In this document: one piece after another, positions 56,348 to 64,000 of the stretch
Position numbering within the stretch: position 1 is the first letter of the stretch
Layout: each line of letters opens with the position of its first letter
From: an uncultured Mycoplasmatota bacterium
Lineage (GTDB): Bacteria; Bacillota_I; Bacilli_A; RF39; UBA660
Direction of reading: 5' to 3'
Assembly (NCBI GenBank): GCA_900546275.1
Contig: URCH01000003.1
Span: forward strand, 40,429 to 104,428
DNA length: 64,000 bases
The notes under the pieces: model-generated
Told to the model about the DNA's origin: nothing
Seen by the model: the letters and a program-made list of their open reading frames with translations, nothing else
The model's database searches: none
Position numbers and translations under genes: made by a program

Positions 56348-57905
56348 GATATGTCTCCAAAATTTTGTTATATCTTGAATTAGTCAACAATTTAATTTTT
56401 TGTTTTTTTGTAATTTCTGTCAAACCCTCTAGAATTGCTTCGTTCTTTTCATGTTCTTTATTTAATATATTATAATAATCTCCTTCATTATAACCATCAA
56501 AGCCTGCCAAAAAAACCTCGTTAGACATATTCAAATCAAATAATTTTAATAACATAAGTAATGCATTATCAGACACAATTGAATTTCCGTTAAGATAATT
56601 TGAATATTCAATAATATAACAATTATCTAAATTTTTATAATTAATGTTAGATGTAATTAACAAAGGTTTGTTATAAACTTTATTTTCGCCAAATCTCTTG
56701 TTACTATTTATAAAAATCATATCAACATCATAATCTTCAGGAACAAAATTTACACTTATTACAAAAGGAGATTCATTATGTATAAATCTTTTGATTTTTT
56801 CACTTTCATCTAAAATTCTTTTTCCTGGACCTAAAAGCAATACTTTTTTATTTCCTATTATCTCTCTTAGTTTTTTTATATCCTCAAAATCATTTACTTT
56901 TGTTTCTTGATAATCTATATATTTTTTTTCTATATATTCTTTATCAAAAATCATTTTTTTATCTTCAGGAATACTTTTTAATATCTTACCTATTGTACTA
57001 ATTGATAAAGTGTTCTTTTCAACTAAATATGAAGCATAATTTGGATGGCAACAATTAATAGCTGAAAAATAATATGGTAAAGAATAACCCCAACTATTTT
57101 TTCTATAAATAGAATATAAAACATCATCTATTATTTCAAATAAATAATCTGTATTATACTTATAATTTTCTATTTTATTTAGTTGTCCTAAAAAAAGCTC
57201 AGTGTTAAGATTTCCAGCACCTCTCCCCATACCATAAATTGAAGAATCAATTATCATTTTATCATTTCCATATTTTTTCAATAGCATCAAAGCATTAGAA
57301 TAAGATAATTGCAAATTATTATGGGAATGAAATCCAATATTTATATTGCTATTTAAATTGTTCTTTGTTAAATCATAATATCTGACTAAATCTTCTGCAT
57401 CCATTGATCCAAAACTATCTACAATATAAAATGCAAATGGATCAATTTCATTAGCTAGCATTATTAATTGAACAAATTCCTCATCACTATAACTTAATGA
57501 AAGCATAGGTTGAAGAAAAACCTTATATCCTTTATCCTTTATTTGTTTTGATAACTTTAGTGCTTCAAATCTATCTTTTTTGTGAAAAGCTATTCTTATT
57601 CCACCTATTTTATTGTCTGCTTTCAACGATAAATCTGATACATTATATTCACCAAAATTCATCATACAAACAGCTAGTCCCTTATAATCAGAAGGTATAA
57701 AACTATTAAATTCTTCTATAGTATTAAATTTAGTATGATTATCATCATATGTTTTTTTATTTGAAATAAATCCACATTCTATTATATCTATATTTGCTTT
57801 AGATAATTTATCAATTATTTTTTTTATATTTTCTTTTCCAAAATTCCAATCATTTATATATCCGCCATCTCTTAATGTACAATCCAAAACTTTAATATTA
57901 TCCAT
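56337..57905 (-). CDS. DRE-TIM aldolase (HMGL-like) fused to a second Rossmann-like domain
   Basis: About 522 residues. Domain one (about 1-320) is an HMGL-like/4-hydroxy-2-oxovalerate aldolase: VLDCTLRDGGYINDWNFGKE (DCTLRDGG), IECGFISNKK, GFHSHNNLQLSYSNALMLL (metal-binding HSH), and DSSIYGMGRGAGNLNTELF. Domain two (about 340-522) reads VLLLGPGKRILDESEKIKRF and EVFLAGFDGYNEGDYYNILN, a Rossmann-like fold of the DUF115/MAF type that may bind a nucleotide-sugar. ATG at 57905 is chosen because AAGGAGG lies just before it. Its start overlaps the CMP-sugar synthetase end, so they work together. Substrate unknown. Confidence 0.8.
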   Translation of the reverse strand: MDNIKVLDCTLRDGGYINDWNFGKENIKKIIDKLSKANIDIIECGFISNKKTYDDNHTKFNTIEEFNSFIPSDYKGLAVCMMNFGEYNVSDLSLKADNKIGGIRIAFHKKDRFEALKLSKQIKDKGYKVFLQPMLSLSYSDEEFVQLIMLANEIDPFAFYIVDSFGSMDAEDLVRYYDLTKNNLNSNINIGFHSHNNLQLSYSNALMLLKKYGNDKMIIDSSIYGMGRGAGNLNTELFLGQLNKIENYKYNTDYLFEIIDDVLYSIYRKNSWGYSLPYYFSAINCCHPNYASYLVEKNTLSISTIGKILKSIPEDKKMIFDKEYIEKKYIDYQETKVNDFEDIKKLREIIGNKKVLLLGPGKRILDESEKIKRFIHNESPFVISVNFVPEDYDVDMIFINSNKRFGENKVYNKPLLITSNINYKNLDNCYIIEYSNYLNGNSIVSDNALLMLLKLFDLNMSNEVFLAGFDGYNEGDYYNILNKEHEKNEAILEGLTEITKKQKIKLLTNSRYNKILETYHEI

Positions 57906-58557
57906 TTTTCCTCCTTCTAAAATTATAAATTGCATTAGCTATTTCAAAATCATCTGCTTCATCTATATCAATTGCTTCTACTTTTGACACCACTTTCAAA
58001 TAAGGATTATTACCTATCCTTCTATTCAATTCTAAAATAGTTTGTTTTGAATATACATAAAATCCACTTGTTTCTGAATATATAAATGGTAAATCCTGAG
58101 TTCTAGGAATAGCAGATAAATTATAATTAAGAGGTTCACCATTTTTCCATAAAAATTCTTGAAGTAATTGAACTGAAAATGAAGAATCATATTCACCACT
58201 CAAAACGTGCTCAATGCCATCAGATATACTACTTTCAGTAATAAATGGAGCAGTAACATGAGCTAAAACATATAAATCTGAGTCAACTTTATTTGCAAAA
58301 CTTTGTAAAATTTCATTCATTTTTGTAGTTGAACTATCTAGATTTTCACTTCTTTTTAAAAATTTTATTCCATCAGGAATATAATCTTTTATTGTTTCGT
58401 TACTACAATAAACGTATATTTCATCTATTTTTTTTACTTTCTTTAGTGTATTTAACAGATATGTACATAAAGGCTCTCCATTGTCAAATTTTTTAATATT
58501 CTTATTTTTTAGTCGCTCATTATTAAGTTTTATAGGGACTACTGCAACTACTTTCAT
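57898..58557 (-). CDS. Acylneuraminate cytidylyltransferase family (CMP-sugar synthetase)
   Basis: 219 residues. N-terminal VVAVVPIKLNNERLKNKNIK resembles the P-loop region of NeuA/KdsB (IPAR..S.R...KN), and FLKRSENLDSSTTKMNEIL then VLAHVTAPFI are the conserved substrate and metal sites. Activates a 2-keto-3-deoxy sugar acid to its CMP form. There is no NeuB (sialic acid synthase) in the window. The start overlaps the end of the polysialyltransferase-like gene by four bases. Confidence 0.85.
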   Translation of the reverse strand: MKVVAVVPIKLNNERLKNKNIKKFDNGEPLCTYLLNTLKKVKKIDEIYVYCSNETIKDYIPDGIKFLKRSENLDSSTTKMNEILQSFANKVDSDLYVLAHVTAPFITESSISDGIEHVLSGEYDSSFSVQLLQEFLWKNGEPLNYNLSAIPRTQDLPFIYSETSGFYVYSKQTILELNRRIGNNPYLKVVSKVEAIDIDEADDFEIANAIYNFRRRKNG

Positions 58558-59648
58558 ATTTTTTCCTCCAAATCATTTAACATTTTACTTAGTTGTTTTT
58601 TATCAGAAACAACTTTTATATTGTTATCATTTCTACAAATATTTTGAAAAAATTTTTCAAAATATTTTTCATGCATTATCAAAAATTTTCCTTTTAAAAG
58701 TTTATACAATAAAATAATCTTAGCATTATTATCAAAAATTGTTTTTGTATTAACTGCTGCTGAAGAACTTATTGTAAATAGAACTTTATCATCAAGATTG
58801 TTATTAATGCAAAATATTTCCCAAGAAACATTAGTATTTAAGAGTTTAATTTTAGAATTAGGAAATTGTTTTGTATTTCTTGGATGTCTTTTAACAATAA
58901 AATTTTCGTAACCAACACATTTTGCAATATCATCTATTAAATTCATATACTCATCAATATCATCTATAAACTCGAAAGCTTCTTCGAAAAAAATATATTT
59001 TTCTTTGATAGTTAAACCTTTAAAATCAAAAGCATTGTTAATACTAGTAACTAAAGATTTATTATTAACGTCGATTAATTCAATATTCTTTATATCTCTA
59101 TTTGAATCTCCAACAAAAAGTTTTGGTCTATAAAAATACATATCATAATCAATATAACTTAAATCACAATTATATATAAATTTAATTAATTTTGTATATT
59201 TTCCTTTTGTATATACTTTAGGTAATTCTCTTAAATAACTTATAACACCCTCTTCATATAAATGGAATTTTATATTTTTATTTCTTTTACATTGATACTT
59301 ATATATTTCATAAAAAATTTCATTATTATTAAAGAAAAATATTTCATCATATACGTCCAATTTCTCACCTAACATAATTTTAACATTTTTTGTATTATTA
59401 AAAATTTGTTTTATATTAGATGTTTTACTATTCTTATTTTTTGGTAACTTCGAACTATCTGCATAATATACTTTATTAAAAACATCATTTAATTTTTTAT
59501 TTTTATATAAATAATTCAAATATTTTGTTTTATCACTAACCATAATATCAACAACATCTATATCTGATAAAAGTGTTTTTCTTAAATTTATAGAATTTAA
59601 CAATTGATATAAAGTATGAACTATCATTAAAATTCTTTTATTTTTCAT
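58554..59648 (-). CDS. Polysialyltransferase-like protein (GT52/capsule family)
   Basis: 364 residues. MIVHTLYQLLNSINLRKTLL at the start, KFHLYEEGVISYLRE in the middle, and FIVKRHPRNTKQFPNSKIKL, then VLFTISSSAAVNTKTIFDN near the end, patterns of GT52/polysialyltransferase-type enzymes that use CMP-sialic acid-like donors. It precedes the CMP-sugar synthetase and overlaps it, so it is the likely acceptor-side enzyme for the product. Sialic acid itself is not proven. Confidence 0.7.
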   Translation of the reverse strand: MKNKRILMIVHTLYQLLNSINLRKTLLSDIDVVDIMVSDKTKYLNYLYKNKKLNDVFNKVYYADSSKLPKNKNSKTSNIKQIFNNTKNVKIMLGEKLDVYDEIFFFNNNEIFYEIYKYQCKRNKNIKFHLYEEGVISYLRELPKVYTKGKYTKLIKFIYNCDLSYIDYDMYFYRPKLFVGDSNRDIKNIELIDVNNKSLVTSINNAFDFKGLTIKEKYIFFEEAFEFIDDIDEYMNLIDDIAKCVGYENFIVKRHPRNTKQFPNSKIKLLNTNVSWEIFCINNNLDDKVLFTISSSAAVNTKTIFDNNAKIILLYKLLKGKFLIMHEKYFEKFFQNICRNDNNIKVVSDKKQLSKMLNDLEEKI

Positions 59649-61186
59649 TATACTACCACCTTTTTCTTAAAAATTTTACTTTTTATCATAATTATAAATT
59701 GATCTCTTTCTGTTTTGTTAAATAAAACAATAAAGTTTATTATTAATCCAATTACGCCAGAAATTCCACATATAGCAATTAAGTAAAGCCAATTTGTTAT
59801 TTTGAAAATACTACCAATAAAAGTAAAACAAACTATTAATAATACTGAAGAAAAAAGACATTTAAAAATGGTAGGATAAAAAGTTTTTTTAGATATATTT
59901 AAGCACTTGGAAGCATATATAGGTGTAAATGTCAAATTTTTAATAGTTCCAACCAATATACTAATTCCTGCAATAGCATATATACCTAAATTAGTAAATT
60001 TTAAAACAAAAAATAATAATAATACATTCAAGAAACCTAAACATATAGTAACAATTGAATTTACTTTTAATTTATTGGTAATTGTAAAAGTATCAAATAA
60101 ACTATTTATTGCAGCTGAAACAATTCCTCCGGCAATTGTTATAACTGTTAAATGATATATTAATAATACATTTTGATTAGGTAACCACAAATTAATAAAT
60201 TGATATCCAAATGCAATCAATCCACAAATAACAATATTAGAAAAAAAAGTTGTTAATTTCATTGAAAAAATCATTTCTTTTACAAAAGCGGAAATATTAT
60301 TTTTTGCATAGTGAATTGTAAGTTGAGGTTGAAACACAGCAGTAACAGTACAAATTAAGTTATTTACAATAGTAGATAATGTTTTTGCTACAGCTAACTG
60401 TCCCATAGCAACAGAATCTATAAAAATATTACTTAATAACAAGTCCAAGCCATCAGATAATATTTGACCCAATTTCGTAATTGTATTCCAAATCCCTGAA
60501 GCAATAATTTGAACTACTTTTTTAAAATCATAATATATTTTTTTTATCTTAATATTTGGTAATAATTTTTTAGTATATATAATATTAAAAATCAAAACAT
60601 ATAATGAGGAAATACAAGTTGCAACACCTATAAATGAAACTGAGGTTCCTAAAAATGAAAAGAACAAAATTAAAAATACAACCCTTATAATATTGGACTC
60701 TAAATTTCTAAGTGAACTGATATCCAATCTATTTGCAGCATATGTCGAAACGGAAAACACCGAGTTCATAATTCCTATAAAAAAATTTATAAAAACCAAT
60801 AAAAATAGGATTTTAACGTCATTTGTAATAAATGTAGGAATTGAAATAAACTTATCCAAAAATATTACACATATTATTGATGGAATAAGTAAAATTAAAG
60901 ATAAAAAAGCATTTGCTGCAAAAATAGATGTAAAATATTTGTTTGCCTCTTCAATATTATCTTGATGTATATATATTGTAATATATCTCCCAGCCATAGA
61001 ATTTAAAGCGATTGTAAGCAATGAAGCATAATTAACAAAATTATTTGCTAATGAAATAAAACCGTATGCTTCAACTCCTACATTTTCAGTAACATAAGGG
61101 GTCAAGAAAAAGCTTATTCCCAAATTAATAACAAACATCATCAATGATAAAAACATATTTATTGATAATCTTTTTTTATTAGTCAT
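59648..61186 (-). CDS. Polysaccharide flippase (Wzx-like, MOP superfamily)
   Basis: 512 residues with about 14 membrane helices. The start INMFLSLMMFVINLGISFFL, then TPYVTENVGVEAYGFISLAN is the typical RfbX/Wzx beginning; DGLDLLLSNIFIDSVAMGQL is in the middle. Moves lipid-linked repeat units across the membrane for the polymerase. Its start and the next upstream GT4 overlap by eight bases. Confidence 0.92.
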   Translation of the reverse strand: MTNKKRLSINMFLSLMMFVINLGISFFLTPYVTENVGVEAYGFISLANNFVNYASLLTIALNSMAGRYITIYIHQDNIEEANKYFTSIFAANAFLSLILLIPSIICVIFLDKFISIPTFITNDVKILFLLVFINFFIGIMNSVFSVSTYAANRLDISSLRNLESNIIRVVFLILFFSFLGTSVSFIGVATCISSLYVLIFNIIYTKKLLPNIKIKKIYYDFKKVVQIIASGIWNTITKLGQILSDGLDLLLSNIFIDSVAMGQLAVAKTLSTIVNNLICTVTAVFQPQLTIHYAKNNISAFVKEMIFSMKLTTFFSNIVICGLIAFGYQFINLWLPNQNVLLIYHLTVITIAGGIVSAAINSLFDTFTITNKLKVNSIVTICLGFLNVLLLFFVLKFTNLGIYAIAGISILVGTIKNLTFTPIYASKCLNISKKTFYPTIFKCLFSSVLLIVCFTFIGSIFKITNWLYLIAICGISGVIGLIINFIVLFNKTERDQFIIMIKSKIFKKKVVV

Positions 61187-62381
61187 TATTGTTGCTCCTT
61201 TTTTTTAGTATTTCAACAAAACCATCATAGTATTTTTCTAAAGTGAATTTTTTAGACTGTTTTACACTTTCATTAGACATACTTGCTTTTTTTTCTTTAT
61301 CATTATATAAACTATCAATAGCGGAAGAAATATTATCTACTAAATTATCATTTCGTTCTAATAAAATTGCGTTCTTAGATGTTACTTGTTCAACAATTCC
61401 TCCAGAATACGTTGAAATAATTGGTAAACCGCTTGCCATAGCCTCTAAAACAGATAAAGGAAATGCGTCCTCACATAATGACGGTGCCACAAATACATCA
61501 GCTATATTGTAATATTTATAAATTTCAGTATTTGGAACATAACCTGTAAAAACGACATCCTGTGACATATTAATTGTTATATTTTTCAATTCTTCTTCAT
61601 ATGAATTTTTATAAGACAAATTAAAATTTGAGCTTCCAATTATTAAAAGTTTTATTTTCTTGTCTTGCCTTACCTTCTTAAAAGCAAGTAACAATTCTTT
61701 AACACCTTTTTCTTTTACTAATCGACCACAGTAAACAATCACAAAATCTTTTTTTGATATTTTTAATTTAGTGCGTATTTTGTTTTTTTCAGATTCGTCA
61801 ATTTTCGTACCAAATTTAGCATTGTTTATTCCATTATGTAAAACATCAATATCCTTAATTTTTATATATCCGGATTTTGTATATGCTTTAGCTGCAAAAT
61901 CACTTACAGAAATAAAGGAATCATATAACGAACTTTTAGACGTAACCATCATTTCTGCACCATGTATATGTCCAATATACTTAGAATCTCTTTTTCTTTT
62001 TATAAGATAATCATAAGCTTCTAAATCTCCACCCTCAATTATAATAAAATCAAATTTCATTTTTTTAATCTTATTATAAACTGATTTGACAAAAAAATAA
62101 TATTGTAAATTCAATTTGTTTAACACCTTGTCAAAAAAAGTTTTTTCTCTTTTTACCTTAATAAATCCCCTAAAATATTTATCAACAAAAATAAATTTAG
62201 TATTATTATATTTTCTAGCTTTATCCTTAGCTTCAGAATCCATGATACTAACACATGTTATATCTAATTTATGTTTTTTTTCATTTAAATCTATAAGATT
62301 ATTAACTAAGCCCTCTACTGCTCCGCCCTTAATAGCAGGTACTGGAAACTCATTTGGAGTAATTATACAAATTTTTTTCAT
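61179..62381 (-). CDS. Family 4 glycosyltransferase
   Basis: 400 residues, GT-B fold. ITPNEFPVPAIKGGAVEGLV at the N-terminus (G-rich donor loop), then IVYCGRLVKEKGVKELLLAF and VAPSLCEDAFPLSVLEAMAS (E-x7-E), GLPIISTYSGGIVEQVTSKN. First gene of the polysaccharide operon after the terminator at 62.5 kb; TATAAT-like sequence lies upstream. Donor unknown. Confidence 0.92.
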   Translation of the reverse strand: MKKICIITPNEFPVPAIKGGAVEGLVNNLIDLNEKKHKLDITCVSIMDSEAKDKARKYNNTKFIFVDKYFRGFIKVKREKTFFDKVLNKLNLQYYFFVKSVYNKIKKMKFDFIIIEGGDLEAYDYLIKRKRDSKYIGHIHGAEMMVTSKSSLYDSFISVSDFAAKAYTKSGYIKIKDIDVLHNGINNAKFGTKIDESEKNKIRTKLKISKKDFVIVYCGRLVKEKGVKELLLAFKKVRQDKKIKLLIIGSSNFNLSYKNSYEEELKNITINMSQDVVFTGYVPNTEIYKYYNIADVFVAPSLCEDAFPLSVLEAMASGLPIISTYSGGIVEQVTSKNAILLERNDNLVDNISSAIDSLYNDKEKKASMSNESVKQSKKFTLEKYYDGFVEILKKRSNNND

Positions 62382-62420
62382 GATTTACCTCTTTCATAAT
62401 AAACATGATGTACTAAAATA

Positions 62421-62437
62421 AATTATACCATATTTCT
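62421..62437 (-). promoter_or_regulatory. -10 box for the GT4-led operon
   Basis: TATAAT-like box (minus-strand GGTATAAT, about 62423-62430) about 45 bases before the ATG. No convincing -35 box at the usual distance. Confidence 0.4.
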
Positions 62438-62529
62438 ACATTTTTTTTAATCAAATATGTTATTTTTACCATATATTTACAAAAAAAGAAAAATTTATAT
62501 GAAGTTTTTCAAATTTATTACTAAATTTT

Positions 62530-62577
62530 TGTATATAAAAACCTCACTTTTTTTACATAAAAATGAGGTTTTATCTT
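62530..62577. terminator. Terminator between WecA-like and GT4 genes
   Basis: Stem AAAACCTCA/TGAGGTTTT (62538-62546 and 62564-62572) with T-rich sequence on each side. It separates the lipid-carrier transferase from the downstream operon. Confidence 0.8.
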
Positions 62578-62585
62578 TTAATAAT

Positions 62586-63668
62586 TTACTTTATCTTTTC
62601 TTTTTTTGAATTATTTTTAATTTCATTTTTCTTATCATTACTATGATGTTCTATTACAACATTGGTTTTTGCTACAAAAAATACAACAATTATTAATAAA
62701 ATTCCATATATAAAGTATCCTAAAATTCTATCCTTTAATACATATACTATTGAAGCAAAAGCAAATAGCAAATTAATTGCATATATACATAAGACTGTTG
62801 CCCTTTGACTTAAATTTCTATTTAGTAATTGATGATGTATATGATACTTGTCAGGTTCAGAAACTTTTTCACCTTTTAAACTTCTTCTAATAATAGCAAA
62901 TAAAGTATCAAGTATTGGTATAGCCAAAATAAGAAGTGGAATTATAAGTGAAGACATCATTACATTTTTATATCCTGTTAAAGTTATAACAGAAATAATA
63001 AAACCTAAGAACATACTTCCAGAATCACCCATAAATATACTAGCAGGATTAAAATTATGAACTAAAAATCCTAAAGTTGATCCTAACATAATGAAAGTTA
63101 ATAAAAAGCTTGTATCAAAACATCCTTTTAATGATGCTATAATTCCGATCGTTAAGAAAAATATAGAACTAATTCCTGCTGCAAGACCATCAAGTCCATC
63201 TATTAAATTCATACAATTTATACATCCCAAAATAAACAATATAGTTATAGGATAAGCTAAATATCCAAAATCAATATAAAAACCAAACGCACTTAGATCT
63301 TTTATTAATAAACCACCATAACATACTACAATAAGTGCAGCTAAAAATTGACCAATAACTTTATATTTAGCAGGTACAGAATTAATATCATCAATAATAC
63401 CTGTAAATATAATTATAAAACTACCTATTAAAACTGAATTCATAAGAGGAGTCGGATTACAAAAAATCATATATCCAAATAAAAATCCAGCATATATTCC
63501 AATTCCACCAAGTCTTGGCATTGGCTTTTTATGTACCTTTCTAGCATTTGGCATATCAAGAGCACCTACATGTTCAGCAATTTTTTTTACAATTGGTATA
63601 AAAAGTGCAACAAACAAGAATGTACAACAAACCATTAAGATTATTTTTAGCATAATATCTAATTCCAT
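62586..63668 (-). CDS. Undecaprenyl-phosphate sugar phosphotransferase (WecA/MraY family)
   Basis: 360 residues with about 10-11 helices. Family marks: VGALDMPNARKVHKKPMPRLG, GGIGIYAGFLFGYMIFCNP, CINCMNLIDGLDGLAAGISS, and ASIFMGDSGSMFLGF. Initiates lipid-linked polymer assembly. MraY is peptidoglycan-specific but the LIDGLDG/GDSGS pattern and the hydrophilic tail fit the WecA/TagO group. The ATG at 63668 is chosen because TAGGTGG precedes it; 63695 is an alternative. Confidence 0.93.
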   Translation of the reverse strand: MELDIMLKIILMVCCTFLFVALFIPIVKKIAEHVGALDMPNARKVHKKPMPRLGGIGIYAGFLFGYMIFCNPTPLMNSVLIGSFIIIFTGIIDDINSVPAKYKVIGQFLAALIVVCYGGLLIKDLSAFGFYIDFGYLAYPITILFILGCINCMNLIDGLDGLAAGISSIFFLTIGIIASLKGCFDTSFLLTFIMLGSTLGFLVHNFNPASIFMGDSGSMFLGFIISVITLTGYKNVMMSSLIIPLLILAIPILDTLFAIIRRSLKGEKVSEPDKYHIHHQLLNRNLSQRATVLCIYAINLLFAFASIVYVLKDRILGYFIYGILLIIVVFFVAKTNVVIEHHSNDKKNEIKNNSKKEKIK

Positions 63669-63703
63669 TTTACCACCTATATAATATTTTAACACTTTTA
63701 CAC

Positions 63704-64000
63704 CTATAAGGGCAATACTTTACTTATAATGTTTTCCCATTTATATTTTATTAAAGCCTTATTTATTTCTTCTGAAAGATTATAATCTTTAACTTCTTTT
63801 TCAGATATAGTTTTTATTAATTCATCTGTGTTTTTAACTAAAATAAGATTTGGTAAATTAAATTCTAGTAATTCTTTATTTTCAAAAGAAATAATATGTT
63901 TTTTCATTGCACTACACTCTAACACCTTATTATATATAATATGATTGCTATCATTTAATAAAGGAAAAAACACATAATCAAAATAAGGAATATAGTATTT
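63704..64000 (-). CDS. Glycosyltransferase, C-terminal part only
   Basis: The frame is open to the window edge, so the N-terminus is missing. Visible from KYYIPYFDYVFFPLLNDSNH on, then NKVLECSAMKKHIISFENKE, and ending KYKWENIISKVLPL. The NKxxEC.A phrase is the C-terminal donor-binding end of a GT-B (family 4) transferase. It precedes the WecA-like gene, in the same operon by position. Confidence 0.65.
   Translation of the reverse strand, partial: KYYIPYFDYVFFPLLNDSNHIIYNKVLECSAMKKHIISFENKELLEFNLPNLILVKNTDELIKTISEKEVKDYNLSEEINKALIKYKWENIISKVLPL

Overview
The window comes from a very AT-rich, Gram-positive-type bacterium of the Bacilli/Mollicutes-related Firmicutes. I infer an uncultured gut lineage of the RF39 kind; this is not proved. 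It has a full peptidoglycan toolkit (murC, murF, a D,D-carboxypeptidase), so it is walled. UGA is a stop codon (relA ends in an ATGA overlap with dtd; the signal peptidase gene ends in TGA), so it does not use the mycoplasma code. Several neighbourhoods match Bacillus subtilis: dnaG-sigA-trmK-yqfQ; comN-spoVB-yetF/yrbG-yrzE; and lexA with a divergent small gene, a SirA-like gene and yneF.

Region 1 (1-3.9 kb) holds a type IV pilus fragment: prepilin peptidase (cut by the window edge) and PilC, with a PH-like gene upstream that is preceded by a class I cyclic-di-GMP riboswitch, terminator and promoter. The PH-like gene and the neighbouring signal peptidase I gene each carry a one-base frameshift. 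Two further prepilin-like proteins lie at 32.3 and 36.8 kb. Region 2 (3.9-24.9 kb) is mostly housekeeping: yqfQ, trmK, sigA, dnaG, a phosphodiester glycosidase, an AI-2E transporter, dtd, relA, comN, spoVB, DUF421, tgt and thyA, plus three linked genes of unknown function (18.5-22.0 kb). Region 3 (25-36.7 kb) has a 28-residue-repeat gene broken by a stop codon, murF with a class I amidotransferase, yneF, a SirA-like gene, a 47-residue membrane peptide divergent from lexA across two LexA-box-like operators, a YhgE/Pip protein with its TetR regulator, a prepilin-like protein, thioredoxin, CvpA, RNase HIII and murC. Region 4 (36.8-45.2 kb) has another prepilin-like protein, mutL, a HAD phosphatase, uvrC, the carboxypeptidase, a type III toxin-antitoxin locus (ToxN plus a three-repeat ToxI RNA) and a decayed collagen-like gene.

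Region 5 (45.2-64 kb) is a surface polysaccharide locus, all on the minus strand: a lipid-carrier phosphosugar transferase, several glycosyltransferases, a Wzx flippase, a Wzy-like polymerase, galE, mannose-1-phosphate guanylyltransferase, a TagA-like transferase, an MBOAT/DHHW acylation pair, and a tightly overlapping trio of CMP-sugar synthetase, DRE-TIM aldolase fusion and polysialyltransferase-like protein. The trio may make and transfer an unusual CMP-activated ulosonic acid. No tRNA, rRNA, CRISPR array or insertion sequence was seen.
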